Below are positions 51,385-61,126 of a stretch of 64,000 nucleotides of DNA, piece by piece. The stretch's first letter is position 1. Each line of letters opens with the position of its first letter. Source of the stretch: Nannocystis pusilla (GTDB taxonomy: Bacteria; Myxococcota_A; Polyangia; Nannocystales; Nannocystaceae); NCBI RefSeq assembly GCF_026626665.1, contig NZ_JAPNKE010000002.1, positions 2,729,204-2,793,203 on the forward strand, written 5' to 3'. The notes beneath the pieces were generated by a model, which saw nothing but the letters and a program-made list of their open reading frames with translations, was not told the DNA's origin and did no database searches. The position numbers and the translations under genes were made by a program.

Positions 51385-52719
51385 TCAGCCGACCGAGAAC
51401 GGATAGCGCACCGCGACGTCGCCCGCCGCCGCCACGATCGTCGGGAACGTCCACGACTTCACCGCCGTGGTGATGCAGCTCTGCACCCCGGCGTGGTCGA
51501 CCGTGCTGTTCTCGATCGACGCCGCGCGGACCTTCCCGCCGCTGCCGATCGTGAACGCCACCTCGACCTTGCCGATGGCCGGGCCGTCGCGGAAGCACTT
51601 GCGCACCTCGGGCGTGTGCCGGCGGATGACGCCGCGGATCAGATCCTGCCCCACCGCCGCCGTCCACTCCACGCTCTGGCGCGGTGTCTCGCGGACGTCC
51701 GGCACCGCCTTCTTCGTGAACGCCGCCTCCTTGTGACCCGTGCCCGGAGGCCCGCGCTTGCGCTTGGCCGCGAGGCCCGCGAGCAGCTCGCCGAGGTCGA
51801 GGTCGACCACCGCCTCCGCCACGCCGCCGCCGCCGCGGATCGTCTCGCCGAGCCCCAGCCCCGCGATCGCCCGCGGCACCGTCCGGGTCGCCGCCGCCCA
51901 CGCCGAGTCGCTCTCGGGCGACGGCGCATAGTTGCGGATCGACGCGTCGAGCGACGCCGTGTACTCGCGCAAGATCCGGTCGAACTCCGCCAGGCCGAGG
52001 AAACCTGCCTCTCGGGACCTGTCCTCGAAATCATGTCCTCTCGACCCGGTCACCGCCGGCGCGTCCGGCGTCGCGGGCGTCGGCGCCTCCGCCGGCGTCG
52101 GCGCGGTCGCGCGGGCGATCGACGGCCGCGGCCCCTCGCTCCCTCGCTCCGCGATCGCGCCCGGCTCGGACACTTTCGGCGGGGTCGGTGGCAGTTCGGC
52201 CGTGTAGCGGATCAGCCGCTCCTGCAGCTCCGGATCGTCCCAGCGCGGCGGCTCTGCCGTCGGCCCGTAGAGCCGGACGAGCAGCGCCAGCGTCAAGAAC
52301 AACGCCAGCGACGCCGCCTGCGCCAGCCACAGCGGCCATTCGACGACCGGCCGCCACTTCACCGCCGGCTCGGCCGGCCCCGCCCGCAGCTCGAACGTCA
52401 GCGGCCCGACATGAACGATCGCACATGTCCCGTGCGCCAGCTCCAGCGTCTCGCCCGCGGCCAGCGGCCGCGCCTCGGCGGTGCGCAGCTCGCCGGTCGC
52501 CTCCGGCGGCACGCACAACCGCGGCGAATCGCCGCGCAGCGCCACCAGGGTCCAGCACCCCTCCGCGTCCGCGCCGGCCACTGCCACGGTCGCCTGCGCC
52601 TTCGGGCCCTCGCCCACCCGGTACGCGCGGACCCGACCACCCACCACTGTCACATCCACGATCGTCGCGCCCTGTCGGGCGACGACCTCGACCACCAGCG
52701 GACGGGCGCGTTCGGTCAC
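51385..52719 (-). CDS. AgmX/PglI C-terminal domain protein with one membrane helix
   Basis: 444 aa from GTG 52719. An N-terminal cytosolic FHA/beta-rich region (~1-140) is followed by one transmembrane helix (LWLAQAASLALFLTLALLV), a long Pro/Ala/Glu periplasmic stretch, and a C-terminal TonB-like domain with IRRHTPEVRKCFRDGPAIGK, VEVAFTIGSGGKVRAASIEN and VQSCITTAVKSWTFP. In Myxococcus, AgmX has a role in gliding. Residues near 232 (HDFEDRSREAG) are encoded by a dispersed repeat (52009-52046). A paralogous C-terminal domain is on the nearby VIT-vWA gene. Confidence 0.8.
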   Translation of the reverse strand: MTERARPLVVEVVARQGATIVDVTVVGGRVRAYRVGEGPKAQATVAVAGADAEGCWTLVALRGDSPRLCVPPEATGELRTAEARPLAAGETLELAHGTCAIVHVGPLTFELRAGPAEPAVKWRPVVEWPLWLAQAASLALFLTLALLVRLYGPTAEPPRWDDPELQERLIRYTAELPPTPPKVSEPGAIAERGSEGPRPSIARATAPTPAEAPTPATPDAPAVTGSRGHDFEDRSREAGFLGLAEFDRILREYTASLDASIRNYAPSPESDSAWAAATRTVPRAIAGLGLGETIRGGGGVAEAVVDLDLGELLAGLAAKRKRGPPGTGHKEAAFTKKAVPDVRETPRQSVEWTAAVGQDLIRGVIRRHTPEVRKCFRDGPAIGKVEVAFTIGSGGKVRAASIENSTVDHAGVQSCITTAVKSWTFPTIVAAAGDVAVRYPFSVG

Positions 52720-52768
52720 GGGCGCTTGGACGTCGCCCCGCCCGCGAAGTTCCCGGTCGCCCGCGCCC

Positions 52769-53661
52769 TCACGGCGGCACCAGCGCCACGCGCGAGGCCG
52801 TGGCGTTGAAGGCCAGCCAGACCCCCTCGATGGGCCCGTCCGGACCGGCGAGCTCATCCACGCTCGGCAGCAGCTCGGAGTGATTCTCTGCGCAGCCCTC
52901 GGGCCCCTCCACCATCGCCCACAGGTTGTAGTTCGCCCCCGACACCTCGATGTCGACCGTCTCGGCCGACGCGCGGGTCAAAACCCCGACACCACCCCGT
53001 GCAGGATCGCCTGCGGATCGGCCGCGTCGTCGAAGTTGAACACGATCTGCGTCTGCAACATGTTGATCGGCGCATCGGCGGCCCCGAGCGGCAGCGCCAG
53101 CTCGACCGCGCTGGTGCGGAAGCACGTCGGCTCGGGGGTGTTGAGCGCCTCTGCGTTCTTACTCGCGAACACGGTCGGATCGACGCCCAGACACGGCGCC
53201 TCGGTCACGACCTCGACCGGCAGCTGCAGGCTCACCCCGTCGGTCGGCACGCACGTCTGCGCCGCCAGGTCGCACGACTCCGTCTCGCCGAGCACGGCCG
53301 CCAGCGCCGCCGGATCGAAGTCCGCGAAGTGCAGCACCAGGTTCAGCGACCCGTCGTCGATCTGCTGCGCCAGCCCGAACATGTTGACGAGGCCGGTCGC
53401 GTCGAAGCAGAGGTCGGAGAACAGGTGCGGATCGATGAGGCGCAGCGAGTCGATGCGGAAGGTCCGCGGCTCGGCCGACGCGCCCGTCGTCGACGTCGAA
53501 GTCGTCGGCTCTCCCGTGGTGGTGGTGGTCGTCGACGTCGTCGCGCAAGCCGCCTCCGTCGTGCAGCCGAGCTGCGGCGGCCGATCGTGGAAGCAACCGG
53601 ACATCACCAGCGCCGAGGCGAGCGCGAGCGAGCTGCGAACGATCGGGGCGGTCGTCGTCAC
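52769..53661 (-). CDS. Secreted lipoprotein of unknown function, frameshifted
   Basis: About 297 aa. Signal with lipobox ALVMSGC (Cys 23), a Thr/Ser linker (TTSTTTTTTGEPTTSTS), then a domain with three Cys pairs (CFDATGLVNMFGLAQQ, ESCDLAAQTCVPTDGVSL). It ends early at HGVVSGF because AAAA at 52980-52983 lacks one base; repaired, it continues as LTRASAETVDIEVSGANYNL to the stop at 52769. The GTG lies 8 nt after TATACT. No family was recognised. Confidence 0.75.
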
Positions 53662-53669
53662 CGATCTTC

Positions 53670-53675
53670 AGTATA
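53670..53675 (-). promoter_or_regulatory. -10 box TATACT, 8 nt before GTG at 53661
   Basis: Minus strand GGGATATACT, eight bases, GTG; leaderless arrangement, and one of the strongest -10 matches in the window. Confidence 0.55.
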
Positions 53676-53769
53676 TCCCGACCGCGCGCGCGGGGCTCGT
53701 CGCCGCGGCCGCGGAACTTTCCCGGCGAGGCCCTGTCTCCTGGCCCGCTGCTGTTCGTGGAGGTTCACC

Positions 53770-56213
53770 GTGGTCCGTCCGCTCGCGCTCTCGTCCTTGT
53801 GGTCGCTGCTCGCTCTCGCCTGTACCCCTCTCGCCGACGGTGACGACCCCGAGCTCGACGCTCCGGACGACAGCGCCGATGTGACCACCCCGGTGTTCCA
53901 AACCGGCCCCGAGTCCTCCACCTGCAGCGGCCCACGGCCCACCGAGCTCGTCCCCGTCGATCCGCTGGTCGTGCCCGATCAGGCCCAGCTCAAGATCGCC
54001 GACGCCAACGGTCACTGGCTCGGCCTCCCGCTCCAGGCCATCCGTTACGACACCGTCGTCGTCGGCACCCTCGCCGAGACCACCGTCACCCAGACCTTCG
54101 TCAACCCGCGCAGCGAGCGTCTCGAGGCCATCTACAGCTTCCCGCTGCCCGACGACGCTGCCGTCGACGACTACTGGATCCGCGTCGGCTCGCGCTCGAT
54201 CCACGGCCTGCTCAAGCGCCGCGAGGACGCCCAGCGCACCTACGACGAGGCCCGCCAGGCCGGTCGCACCGCCGCGCTCCTCACCCAGGAGCGGCCCAAC
54301 GTCTTCACCCAGGCCGTCACCAACATCGGCCCCGGCCAGACCGTCGAGGTCGAGATCCACCTCGTGCAGCCGCTGCGTCAGCGCTCGGGCCGTTACTCGC
54401 TCGCGCTGCCGACCGTCGTCGGTCCGCGCTACGCCCCGGCCGGCGCAGTCGCCGACGCGGACCGCATCACTCCGCCGGTGCTCGCCACCGGCGTCGACTC
54501 CTGCGTCCCCGTCGAGATCGCCGTCGACATCGACACCACCCTGCCGGTCGCCGACGTCACCTCCAAGCTGCACGCGGTCACCGTCACGCCGCATCCCCAG
54601 GGCGTCGCGGTCGCCCTCGCGCGCGGGCCCGTGCGGGCCGACCGCGACTTCGAGCTGAGCTGGCGCCTCGCCGGCGCCCAGCCGCGTGCCGAGATCATGG
54701 CCCAAAAGACAGACGACGGCGGCGGCTACTTCGCCCTCACCGTCCAGCCGCCGCAGGGCTTCGACGCCGGCCGCTCGCGCCCCCGCGAGCTCGTGTTCGT
54801 CGTCGACGTGTCCGGCTCGATGATGGGCGTCCCGCTCGACACCGCCAGGGCGGCGATCGAGCGCGCCCTCGCCGGCATGCGCAGCGACGACACCTTCAAC
54901 CTCATCACCTTCGCCGGCAGCGCCCTGTCCTTCGAGCCAGCCAGCGTCACCAACACCGCAGACAACCGCCAGCGCGCGCTCGACTTCTTGACCCGCGCGG
55001 GCAACACCGGCGGCGGCACCGAGATGCTCACCGGCGTCGCCGCCGCGCTCGACGCCCCCAAGGATCCCGAGCGCCTGCGCATGGTGCTGTTCATGACCGA
55101 CGGCTACATCGGCAACGAGCAGCAGATCTTCGAGTCGCTCGCGGCCAAGCGGCGCGACGCCCGAGTGTTCGCGCTCGGCGTCGGCAGCAGCGTCAACCGC
55201 TTCCTCGTCGAGGGCCTCGCCCGGGTCGGCCGCGGCGCCGCCACCGTCGTCGGCCCCGGAGAGCAGCCGACCGCCGTCGTCGACGAGTTCTACGAGAGCA
55301 TCGATCGACCTGTCCTCACGGACATCTCGATCGACTGGGGCGGCCTCGACGTCGAGGACATCGCCCCCGTCCGCCTGCCCGACCTGTTCGCCGGCCAGCC
55401 GCTGGTCGTCCACGGCCGTTACAAGGGCGCCCTCGCCGGCGAGGTCAAGGTCCGCGGCAAGCTCGGCGGCGCCGACGTCGAGCTCCGGTCAAGCTCGCCG
55501 GGGCGCGGGTCAGCGAGCACGACGGTCTCGCCAGCATGTGGGCGCGCAAGCGGATCGACGACCTCGGCCTCTACCCGTTCAACCAGCGCCCCGGCGAGCT
55601 CACCGGCGACGCGCGTGAAGCCGTCGTCGCCCTCGCCCTGCGCCACCGGATCTTGACCGCCTACACCGCCTTCGTCGCCGTCGACGAGCGCCGCGAGCGG
55701 CAACCCGACGGCACCCTGCGGACCGTGCAGATCCCCGTCGAATCACCTTTCGGCGTCGACATGAACGCCGGCGAGGGCAGCATCGGGCTCGGCTCCACCG
55801 GCCTCATCGGCAAAGGCGGCGGTGGCGGCACCGGCAGCGGCTACGGTCGCGGCGCCGGCGCGGGCTTCGGCGGCCGCGGCACGCGGGTGCCGACCGTGCG
55901 CCAGGCCAAGGCCGAGGTCATGGGCTCGCTCGACAAGGAGGTCATCCGCCGGGTCGTGCGCGCCCACGTGGGAGAGGTGCGCGCCTGCTACGAGCAAGGC
56001 CTCCAGCGTGACCCCAACCTCAAGGGCCGCGTCACGCTCGACCTGCGCATCGAGACGAGCGGCGAAGTCAGCAGCGCCAGTGTGGTCGAGGACACCCTCA
56101 CCGAGAACAGCGTCGCCGCCTGCATCGCCGCCGCCGCCCGCCGCTGGAGGTTCCCCGGAGACGCGCCCAACGTCGCCACTGTGCGCTACCCCTTCGTCCT
56201 CGAGCCCGGCTGA
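53770..56213 (+). CDS. VIT-vWA lipoprotein fused to an AgmX/PglI-type C-terminal domain, frameshifted
   Basis: About 814 aa. Signal WSLLALACTP; a VIT domain (~75-200; ETTVTQTFVNPRSERLEAIY); a von Willebrand A domain (~340-520) with the metal site FVVDVSGSMMG; a Gly-rich hinge (GKGGGGGTGSGYGRG); and a TonB-like end (DKEVIRRVVRAHVGEVRACY, TLDLRIETSGEVSSASVVED). The frame breaks at 55488: GG needs a third G to read VELRVKLAGARVSEHD. The GTG has a GGAGG site. VIT-vWA proteins bind partners through metal; the fusion suggests a surface complex energised like TonB (inference). Confidence 0.82.
55311..55324. repeat. TGTCC-N4-GGACA mini-hairpin inside the vWA gene
   Basis: Exact copy TGTCCTCACGGACA coding RPVLTDIS between the vWA domain and its C-terminal extension, in frame. 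Confidence 0.75.
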
Positions 56214-56229
56214 GGCACACTTTAGAGGC

Positions 56230-57337
56230 ATGACGACCTCATTCGCGCTTGGCGACGTCGTCGCCGCACCTGGCGAGCTCGTCCACGGCTGGTTCGAGCT
56301 CGCCACCTTGCCCACCGGCCACCGCGAGCGACTGCCGATCGTCCTCGTCCGCGGGCGCGAGCCCGGGCCGACGGTGTGGGTCACCGCCAACATCCACGGC
56401 GACGAGGTCACCGGCCTCTCGGTCATCCACGCCCTGCTCGAGGCGGACCTCGCCGATCGGTTGCGCGGCACCCTCGTCGCCATCCCCAGCCTCAACCCGG
56501 CCGGCCTGCACGCGCGCCAGCGCGTCTCCTACCTCGACCGGCGCGACCCCAACCGCCTGTTCCCCGACTTCCCGCCCGAGCCCGGCCAGGGCAGCGATCA
56601 TCCGGCGGTGCTCGAGGCCGGCTACGCGCGCCTGTTCGCCGAGATGCGCCGCGCCGACTACCTCGTCGACCTGCACTGCTACGGCTTGCGGGCCTGCTGC
56701 TTCATCATCCGCGACCGCGTCCTCTACCGCCGTCCCGAGGATCTGCCGGCCGCGCGCGAGCTCGCCGATCGCCTCGACGCCCTGTGCAACTGGACCGGCC
56801 TCCCGGTCGTCAACGAGATCCCGAGCGACCGCTACCTGCAGGCGCGGCTGCACCGGTCCGTCAGCGGCACCGCCCTGCTGCAGGCGCGGATCCCCGCCAT
56901 CACCGTCGAGCTCGGCCTCACCGGCGCGGTCGACCCGGCCGCGCGCCAGGCCGGCATCATCGCCTGTCGCAACGTCCTGCGCGGCGCCGGCATGTTGCCG
57001 GGCGAGCTCGAGCCGATGGTCGGCATCCCGATCCCGCGGGTCGAGTTCCCGGTCATGCGGGACCTCGTCCCGCGCGCGCGCGACCGGCATCGTCCACTAC
57101 CACGTCGAGCCCGGCGACCTCGTGTCCGTCGGCGACCGCCTCGCCACCCTCAGCGACATCCACGGGCGCCCGCTGCCGGCCGGCGGCGACGTGCGGGCCG
57201 ACGTCGACGGCTGGGTCCTCGCCCTCCCGCACGGCGTCCTCTGCTACGAGGGCGAGGCGGTGGTCCACATGGCCGTCCCCGACACCGGCCCGCCGGTCGA
57301 GCTCGACCCGAGCTACGACCCCGCGAGCGCCCGCTGA
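56230..57337 (+). CDS. Succinylglutamate desuccinylase/aspartoacylase family deacylase, frameshifted
   Basis: About 368 aa. The zinc-peptidase fold of the AstE/AspA family shows NIHGDEVTG (His, Glu ligands), the VDLHCYG third ligand and the ITVELGLTGA catalytic region. The last third is a beta domain with HYHVEPGDLVSVGDRL and VHMAVPDTGPPVELDP. The two parts are in different frames; the change lies in the CCCGCGCGCGCGACC stretch near 57068-57083, where one base is surplus or a GC pair is missing. It likely removes an acyl group from an amino acid or peptide. It starts 16 nt after the VIT-vWA stop, so co-transcription is possible. Confidence 0.82.
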
Positions 57338-57344
57338 CCCGCCT

Positions 57345-57408
57345 GCCCGATCGGGCATGCCCTTCGGACCATGCCCGTACGGACATGCCCGTGCGGACAT
57401 GCCCCGAA
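57345..57408. repeat. Array of four GCATGCCC / GGACATGCCC units
   Basis: GGGCATGCCCTTC, GGACCATGCCCGTAC, GGACATGCCCGTGC and GGACATGCCCCGAAGG stand in tandem at 15-16 nt spacing between two converging genes; the last unit touches the permease stop. Confidence 0.85.
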
Positions 57409-57410
57409 GG

Positions 57411-59558
57411 TCAGTCGTCGAACAGCGGCACCGGGACCAGCGTCGTGTCCTTCAGGCGGGTCTGCAGCTCCTCGATGTCGGCCGGCTTCACCCCGTAGGT
57501 GCCGATCATCGTCATGTGGCCCTTGAAGCTGTGGGCCTCGTGGAAGCGGACCAGCGCGTCGAACGCGGCGTGCAGCACGCTCTTGTGCTGCGGCGTCTGC
57601 TTGTGCGGCACCAGGGCCAGGTACAGGTCGAGGTCCTTGGGCGCGATCTCGGTCAGCTCGGTGAAGATCCGGACCGTCGTGCCCTCGATGCCCTCGGGGC
57701 GGATCGAGTCCTGCGTGATGCGGTAGACGAACTCGCTGCGCACGCCCTTCGTCATGTGGAACACGACCACCTGGCGGTACGGGATCCCGGTCGTGCGGCT
57801 CTGCTGGTGGGCCAGGTCGATCGCCTTCGACACCAGGCGGCCGACGCGGACGCCGCCGACGGCGACCACCACCGTGCGCTGCTGCGGGTCGATCACCGTC
57901 GACTCGACCGTCTCGAGCACGCGGCGGACGTAGCGGTAGCCGCCGCGGATCAGCGGCCGGTGGTTATAGACCAGCACCACGGTGCCGACGAGCACCAGCA
58001 CCACCCAGACCAGGGTGCGCAGCTCCTCGAGGTGCGAGCTGCTGGCCGCCCACAGGCTGAGCAGCGCGTACGACAGCGCCGACACCCCGAGGAACGCCGC
58101 CACCGGCACGCGCGTGCCGAGCAGCGAGATGTTCCACGGCGCCGTGTAGACCCGCCGCTCCTCGCCCTTGAACCTGCGCAGGAGGATGAACGCCGCCATC
58201 CCCGAGAACATCACCAGCCCGAACATCGCCTTGTGCCAGCGGTCGAGCGACAGCGGGTTCCAGTCGGACTGCGTCCCGAGCAGCAGCGCCGCGGCCAGCA
58301 GCAGCCAGTGCAGCCGCGCCAGCGCGCCGCGCTCGTTCGGGGTGATGAGCGCGCGCGGCAGCAGGTTGTCGCGCGTCATCGCCAACCACAACCCGCGCGA
58401 CCCGGCGAGCCCGGCGTTGACCGCCCCGATCAGCATCAGCGCCGCGCTCGCCACCAGCGCCGCCTGCCACGCCCCGCCGACCCCCGACACCCCCGTCAGC
58501 GAGGTGCCGACGTGGTAGCCCAGCGCGCCCACGAGGTCGCCGCTGCGCGACAGCAGCACCTCGGGCGGCAGCAGCAGGAACACCTGCAGCGCCAGCGAGC
58601 CGCCGACCACCAGCAGCGTCAGCAGCATCGCCCAGTAGATCTTCGGCACGTCGCGCTGCGGGTTCTCGAGCTCCTCGGGGATGTTCATCACCGTCTCGAC
58701 CCCGGTCGCGCTGAGCACCCCGTTGCCGACGCCGGCCAGCAGGATCGGCGCCGAGATCATCGCCAGACCGGGGATGATGCCGATGTCGAACGTCGCGTCG
58801 AGCGGCACCGCCGGGGCCGCCTGGCCGTAGCCCTGCCACACCGACGTCCAGTCGACGCCCTGCAGCGCCAGGCACACGTACCCCGCCACGATCGTCGCGC
58901 CGATGATGAGCAGGTTGACGAGGAAGATCGCCTTCGACACCCGCACGCTCGGCTTGAGCCCGAGGTTGTTGAGCCGCAGGAGCAGCCCGATGGGCGCGAA
59001 CGTGGCGATGATCATGTCCGGCACCACCGCCGAGAACAGCAGCGCCACGAAGGCGATGAGGCCCTGGCGCAGCGCCACGTAGCGCCACTCCTGCGGGGTC
59101 ACCCAGATCCCGAAGCCGATCGCCGGCAGCGCCGACAGGGCCACCACGCCGATCGTACCTGTCCCGAGGACCACCTGGCTGAGCGCCGTGATGTGAGCCC
59201 CGTAGGCCAGCAGGCACGCCAGCGTCGACACCGCGTAGGAGATCGAGATGATCACGCCGACGAACGCCGACACCGCCACCGCCAGCTTGCCGAGGTGGCC
59301 GAGCGCGTAGCGGGTCATCATGTACGTGCCGCCGTTCGACAGCGTCAGCAGCACCGCCTCGATGTACAGCGGCGCGAGCAGCAGCAGCAGCACGTACAGG
59401 CCGACCTGCACGACCGGCGTCGCGTAACCGACCCCCGCCGCCAGCAAGAAGCCCGACACGAAGTAAGGCGTGCTGAGCGGCTGCGGCCCGACAAGATAGA
59501 AGCCCTCACGCCAGGAGAGGCGTGGTCTGGAGGGCTCCTCGTCTGCTTCGCTCCCCAT
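57411..59558 (-). CDS. APC-superfamily amino acid permease with C-terminal USP-like domain
   Basis: 715 aa. Twelve or more transmembrane helices in residues ~30-545 with the APC-type VETVMNIPEELENPQRDVPK loop. A ~150-aa soluble C-terminal domain (VVVAVGGVRVGRLVSKAIDL, QVVVFHMTKGVRSEFVYR) resembles universal-stress-type nucleotide-binding folds. The N-terminal helix 1 region (LVGPQPLSTPYFVSGFLL) is atypical. Substrate is unknown; import of an amino acid or polyamine with regulation by the soluble domain is inferred. Start ATG 59558 (MGSEADEEPSRP). Confidence 0.85.
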   Translation of the reverse strand: MGSEADEEPSRPRLSWREGFYLVGPQPLSTPYFVSGFLLAAGVGYATPVVQVGLYVLLLLLAPLYIEAVLLTLSNGGTYMMTRYALGHLGKLAVAVSAFVGVIISISYAVSTLACLLAYGAHITALSQVVLGTGTIGVVALSALPAIGFGIWVTPQEWRYVALRQGLIAFVALLFSAVVPDMIIATFAPIGLLLRLNNLGLKPSVRVSKAIFLVNLLIIGATIVAGYVCLALQGVDWTSVWQGYGQAAPAVPLDATFDIGIIPGLAMISAPILLAGVGNGVLSATGVETVMNIPEELENPQRDVPKIYWAMLLTLLVVGGSLALQVFLLLPPEVLLSRSGDLVGALGYHVGTSLTGVSGVGGAWQAALVASAALMLIGAVNAGLAGSRGLWLAMTRDNLLPRALITPNERGALARLHWLLLAAALLLGTQSDWNPLSLDRWHKAMFGLVMFSGMAAFILLRRFKGEERRVYTAPWNISLLGTRVPVAAFLGVSALSYALLSLWAASSSHLEELRTLVWVVLVLVGTVVLVYNHRPLIRGGYRYVRRVLETVESTVIDPQQRTVVVAVGGVRVGRLVSKAIDLAHQQSRTTGIPYRQVVVFHMTKGVRSEFVYRITQDSIRPEGIEGTTVRIFTELTEIAPKDLDLYLALVPHKQTPQHKSVLHAAFDALVRFHEAHSFKGHMTMIGTYGVKPADIEELQTRLKDTTLVPVPLFDD

Positions 59559-59767
59559 GCGGCGCCATGCGACTTATGCCCGCGCCGGCCGGCGATGACA
59601 ACCGATCCAGGCCACGGATCGAGGCCCGGTCCGGCGCCGCGGGCGAAAATGCCCACAGCCCGGAGCGGGCGCCGCCGGGCTGTGTGAGGCCGATTGCGGG
59701 CGTCCCGCCGGGCCACGAACTCGAGTTCCGCCGACTCGGGCGGCGACTCGTCTCCGAAGTATTTCGA

Positions 59768-61126
59768 CTACGGCGCGGCCGGCTTCGGTTCTTTCTTCGC
59801 CGGCTCCTTCTTCGCCGGCTCCTTCTTCGCCGGGGCCGCGGGGCTCGCCGGCGTCGCGCCGCTGCCTGCGGGCGCGTCCTTGAAGAACTCCGCCTTGGCC
59901 TTGCGGATCTGTTTGAAGCTCGCGTCCGAGATCACGTAGAACCACTTGCCGAAGCGCGCCGACAGCTGCTTGGCCCGCTTGGCGCCCGCGGCGTCGTCGG
60001 GGTTGCCGCCGGCCGTCGCCTTGGTGTCGAGCGTCGGGTCGTAGAACACGTCGACGAACATGTAGCGGTTGGCGTCCTTCTTCGCCGCCGCCTCGTCCTC
60101 GGGCTTGGGCGCCGCCTCGCCGCCCTCCTGGCCGGCCGTGAGCGCCAGCCCGGAGTCGTACGTCACCTCGCCGAAGTAGAGGTTGTAGACCACGCCGTCG
60201 TCGCAGATGGCCTTGACCTCGCCCTCGTTGCCGTAGAGGCGCGAGCCGTCGCGGGTGACGAAGAAGCCCTTCGACTGCAGCGCCTGCAGCGTCAGCATCT
60301 CCGGGCGCGGGCGCACGCCGACGATCTGCAGGCGGTCGAGCCCGCTGATCGCCTGCTTGACCTTGAACGGGTCGAGCTCCTTGCCCGCGATCGGCGTCGA
60401 GCCCTCGCCGAGCAGCCACGACGTCCCCTCGGGGTCGGTCGCGTCCTTCTTGACCAACAGCGGATCGCTGCCGGTGACCTTGCCCTGGCTCTCGTCGACC
60501 TTGTACGTGTCGCTCATGAACGACACGACCTGATCTTGCTCGAGCAGCAGCAGGTCCTTCTCGATCCAGTCGGTGAAGTTGGTCGAGATGTCGACGTCGA
60601 TCTTGACCGCGTACACGCGCTTCTGGTCGGGCAGGCGGACGTAGCGGTAGCCCTCCTTGTCCTCGACCTTCTTGCCGACGATGACGTCGGACAGCACCGT
60701 GCCGGACGCGTCCTTGATCGTGATCCGCTGCCCGCGCTCCTTCGCGTTGGGGTCGGTCGGATCGTCGAGGCCGTAGCTCGACTGGTCCTCCGGGCGGTCG
60801 CCGCGGTAGATGTCCTTCTTCACGTCGATGAAGGACGCCGCCGCCTTGCCCATGCGCTCGGTGCCGTCGGCCGGGTAGTCGTTGTGGCTCGGGATGGTCC
60901 AGCGGCCGTCCTTGAGCTCGACCTTGAACGACGTGTTGCGGGCGGCCGTCTCGTCCCAGCCGATCACCTCGAGGCTCGCGGCCTGCGACGGGTCGGTGAA
61001 GCTCGGGAACAGCAGCTGGCCGGTGTCTTCGTAGCTGACCTGAGGGGCAGGTCCGGGGCGCATCGCCACGGCGCCGCCGAGGCTGGCGAGCGCGACGACG
61101 ACGGTCAGGATGGTCGTGCGGTTCAT
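59768..61126 (-). CDS. DUF4340 domain protein, last gene of a Gld-type ABC operon
   Basis: 452 aa. An N-terminal signal anchor (ILTVVVALASLGGAVAM) is followed by repeated DUF4340 modules (RNTSFKVELKDGRWTIPSHN, GTVLSDVIVGKKVEDKEGYR, RLQIVGVRPRPEMLTLQAL) and a Lys/Pro/Ala tail with KKEPA units. DUF4340 proteins commonly follow the GldG-like gene in this operon and face the periplasm; the role is unknown. ATG overlaps the upstream stop by four bases (ATGA). Confidence 0.85.
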   Translation of the reverse strand: MNRTTILTVVVALASLGGAVAMRPGPAPQVSYEDTGQLLFPSFTDPSQAASLEVIGWDETAARNTSFKVELKDGRWTIPSHNDYPADGTERMGKAAASFIDVKKDIYRGDRPEDQSSYGLDDPTDPNAKERGQRITIKDASGTVLSDVIVGKKVEDKEGYRYVRLPDQKRVYAVKIDVDISTNFTDWIEKDLLLLEQDQVVSFMSDTYKVDESQGKVTGSDPLLVKKDATDPEGTSWLLGEGSTPIAGKELDPFKVKQAISGLDRLQIVGVRPRPEMLTLQALQSKGFFVTRDGSRLYGNEGEVKAICDDGVVYNLYFGEVTYDSGLALTAGQEGGEAAPKPEDEAAAKKDANRYMFVDVFYDPTLDTKATAGGNPDDAAGAKRAKQLSARFGKWFYVISDASFKQIRKAKAEFFKDAPAGSGATPASPAAPAKKEPAKKEPAKKEPKPAAP

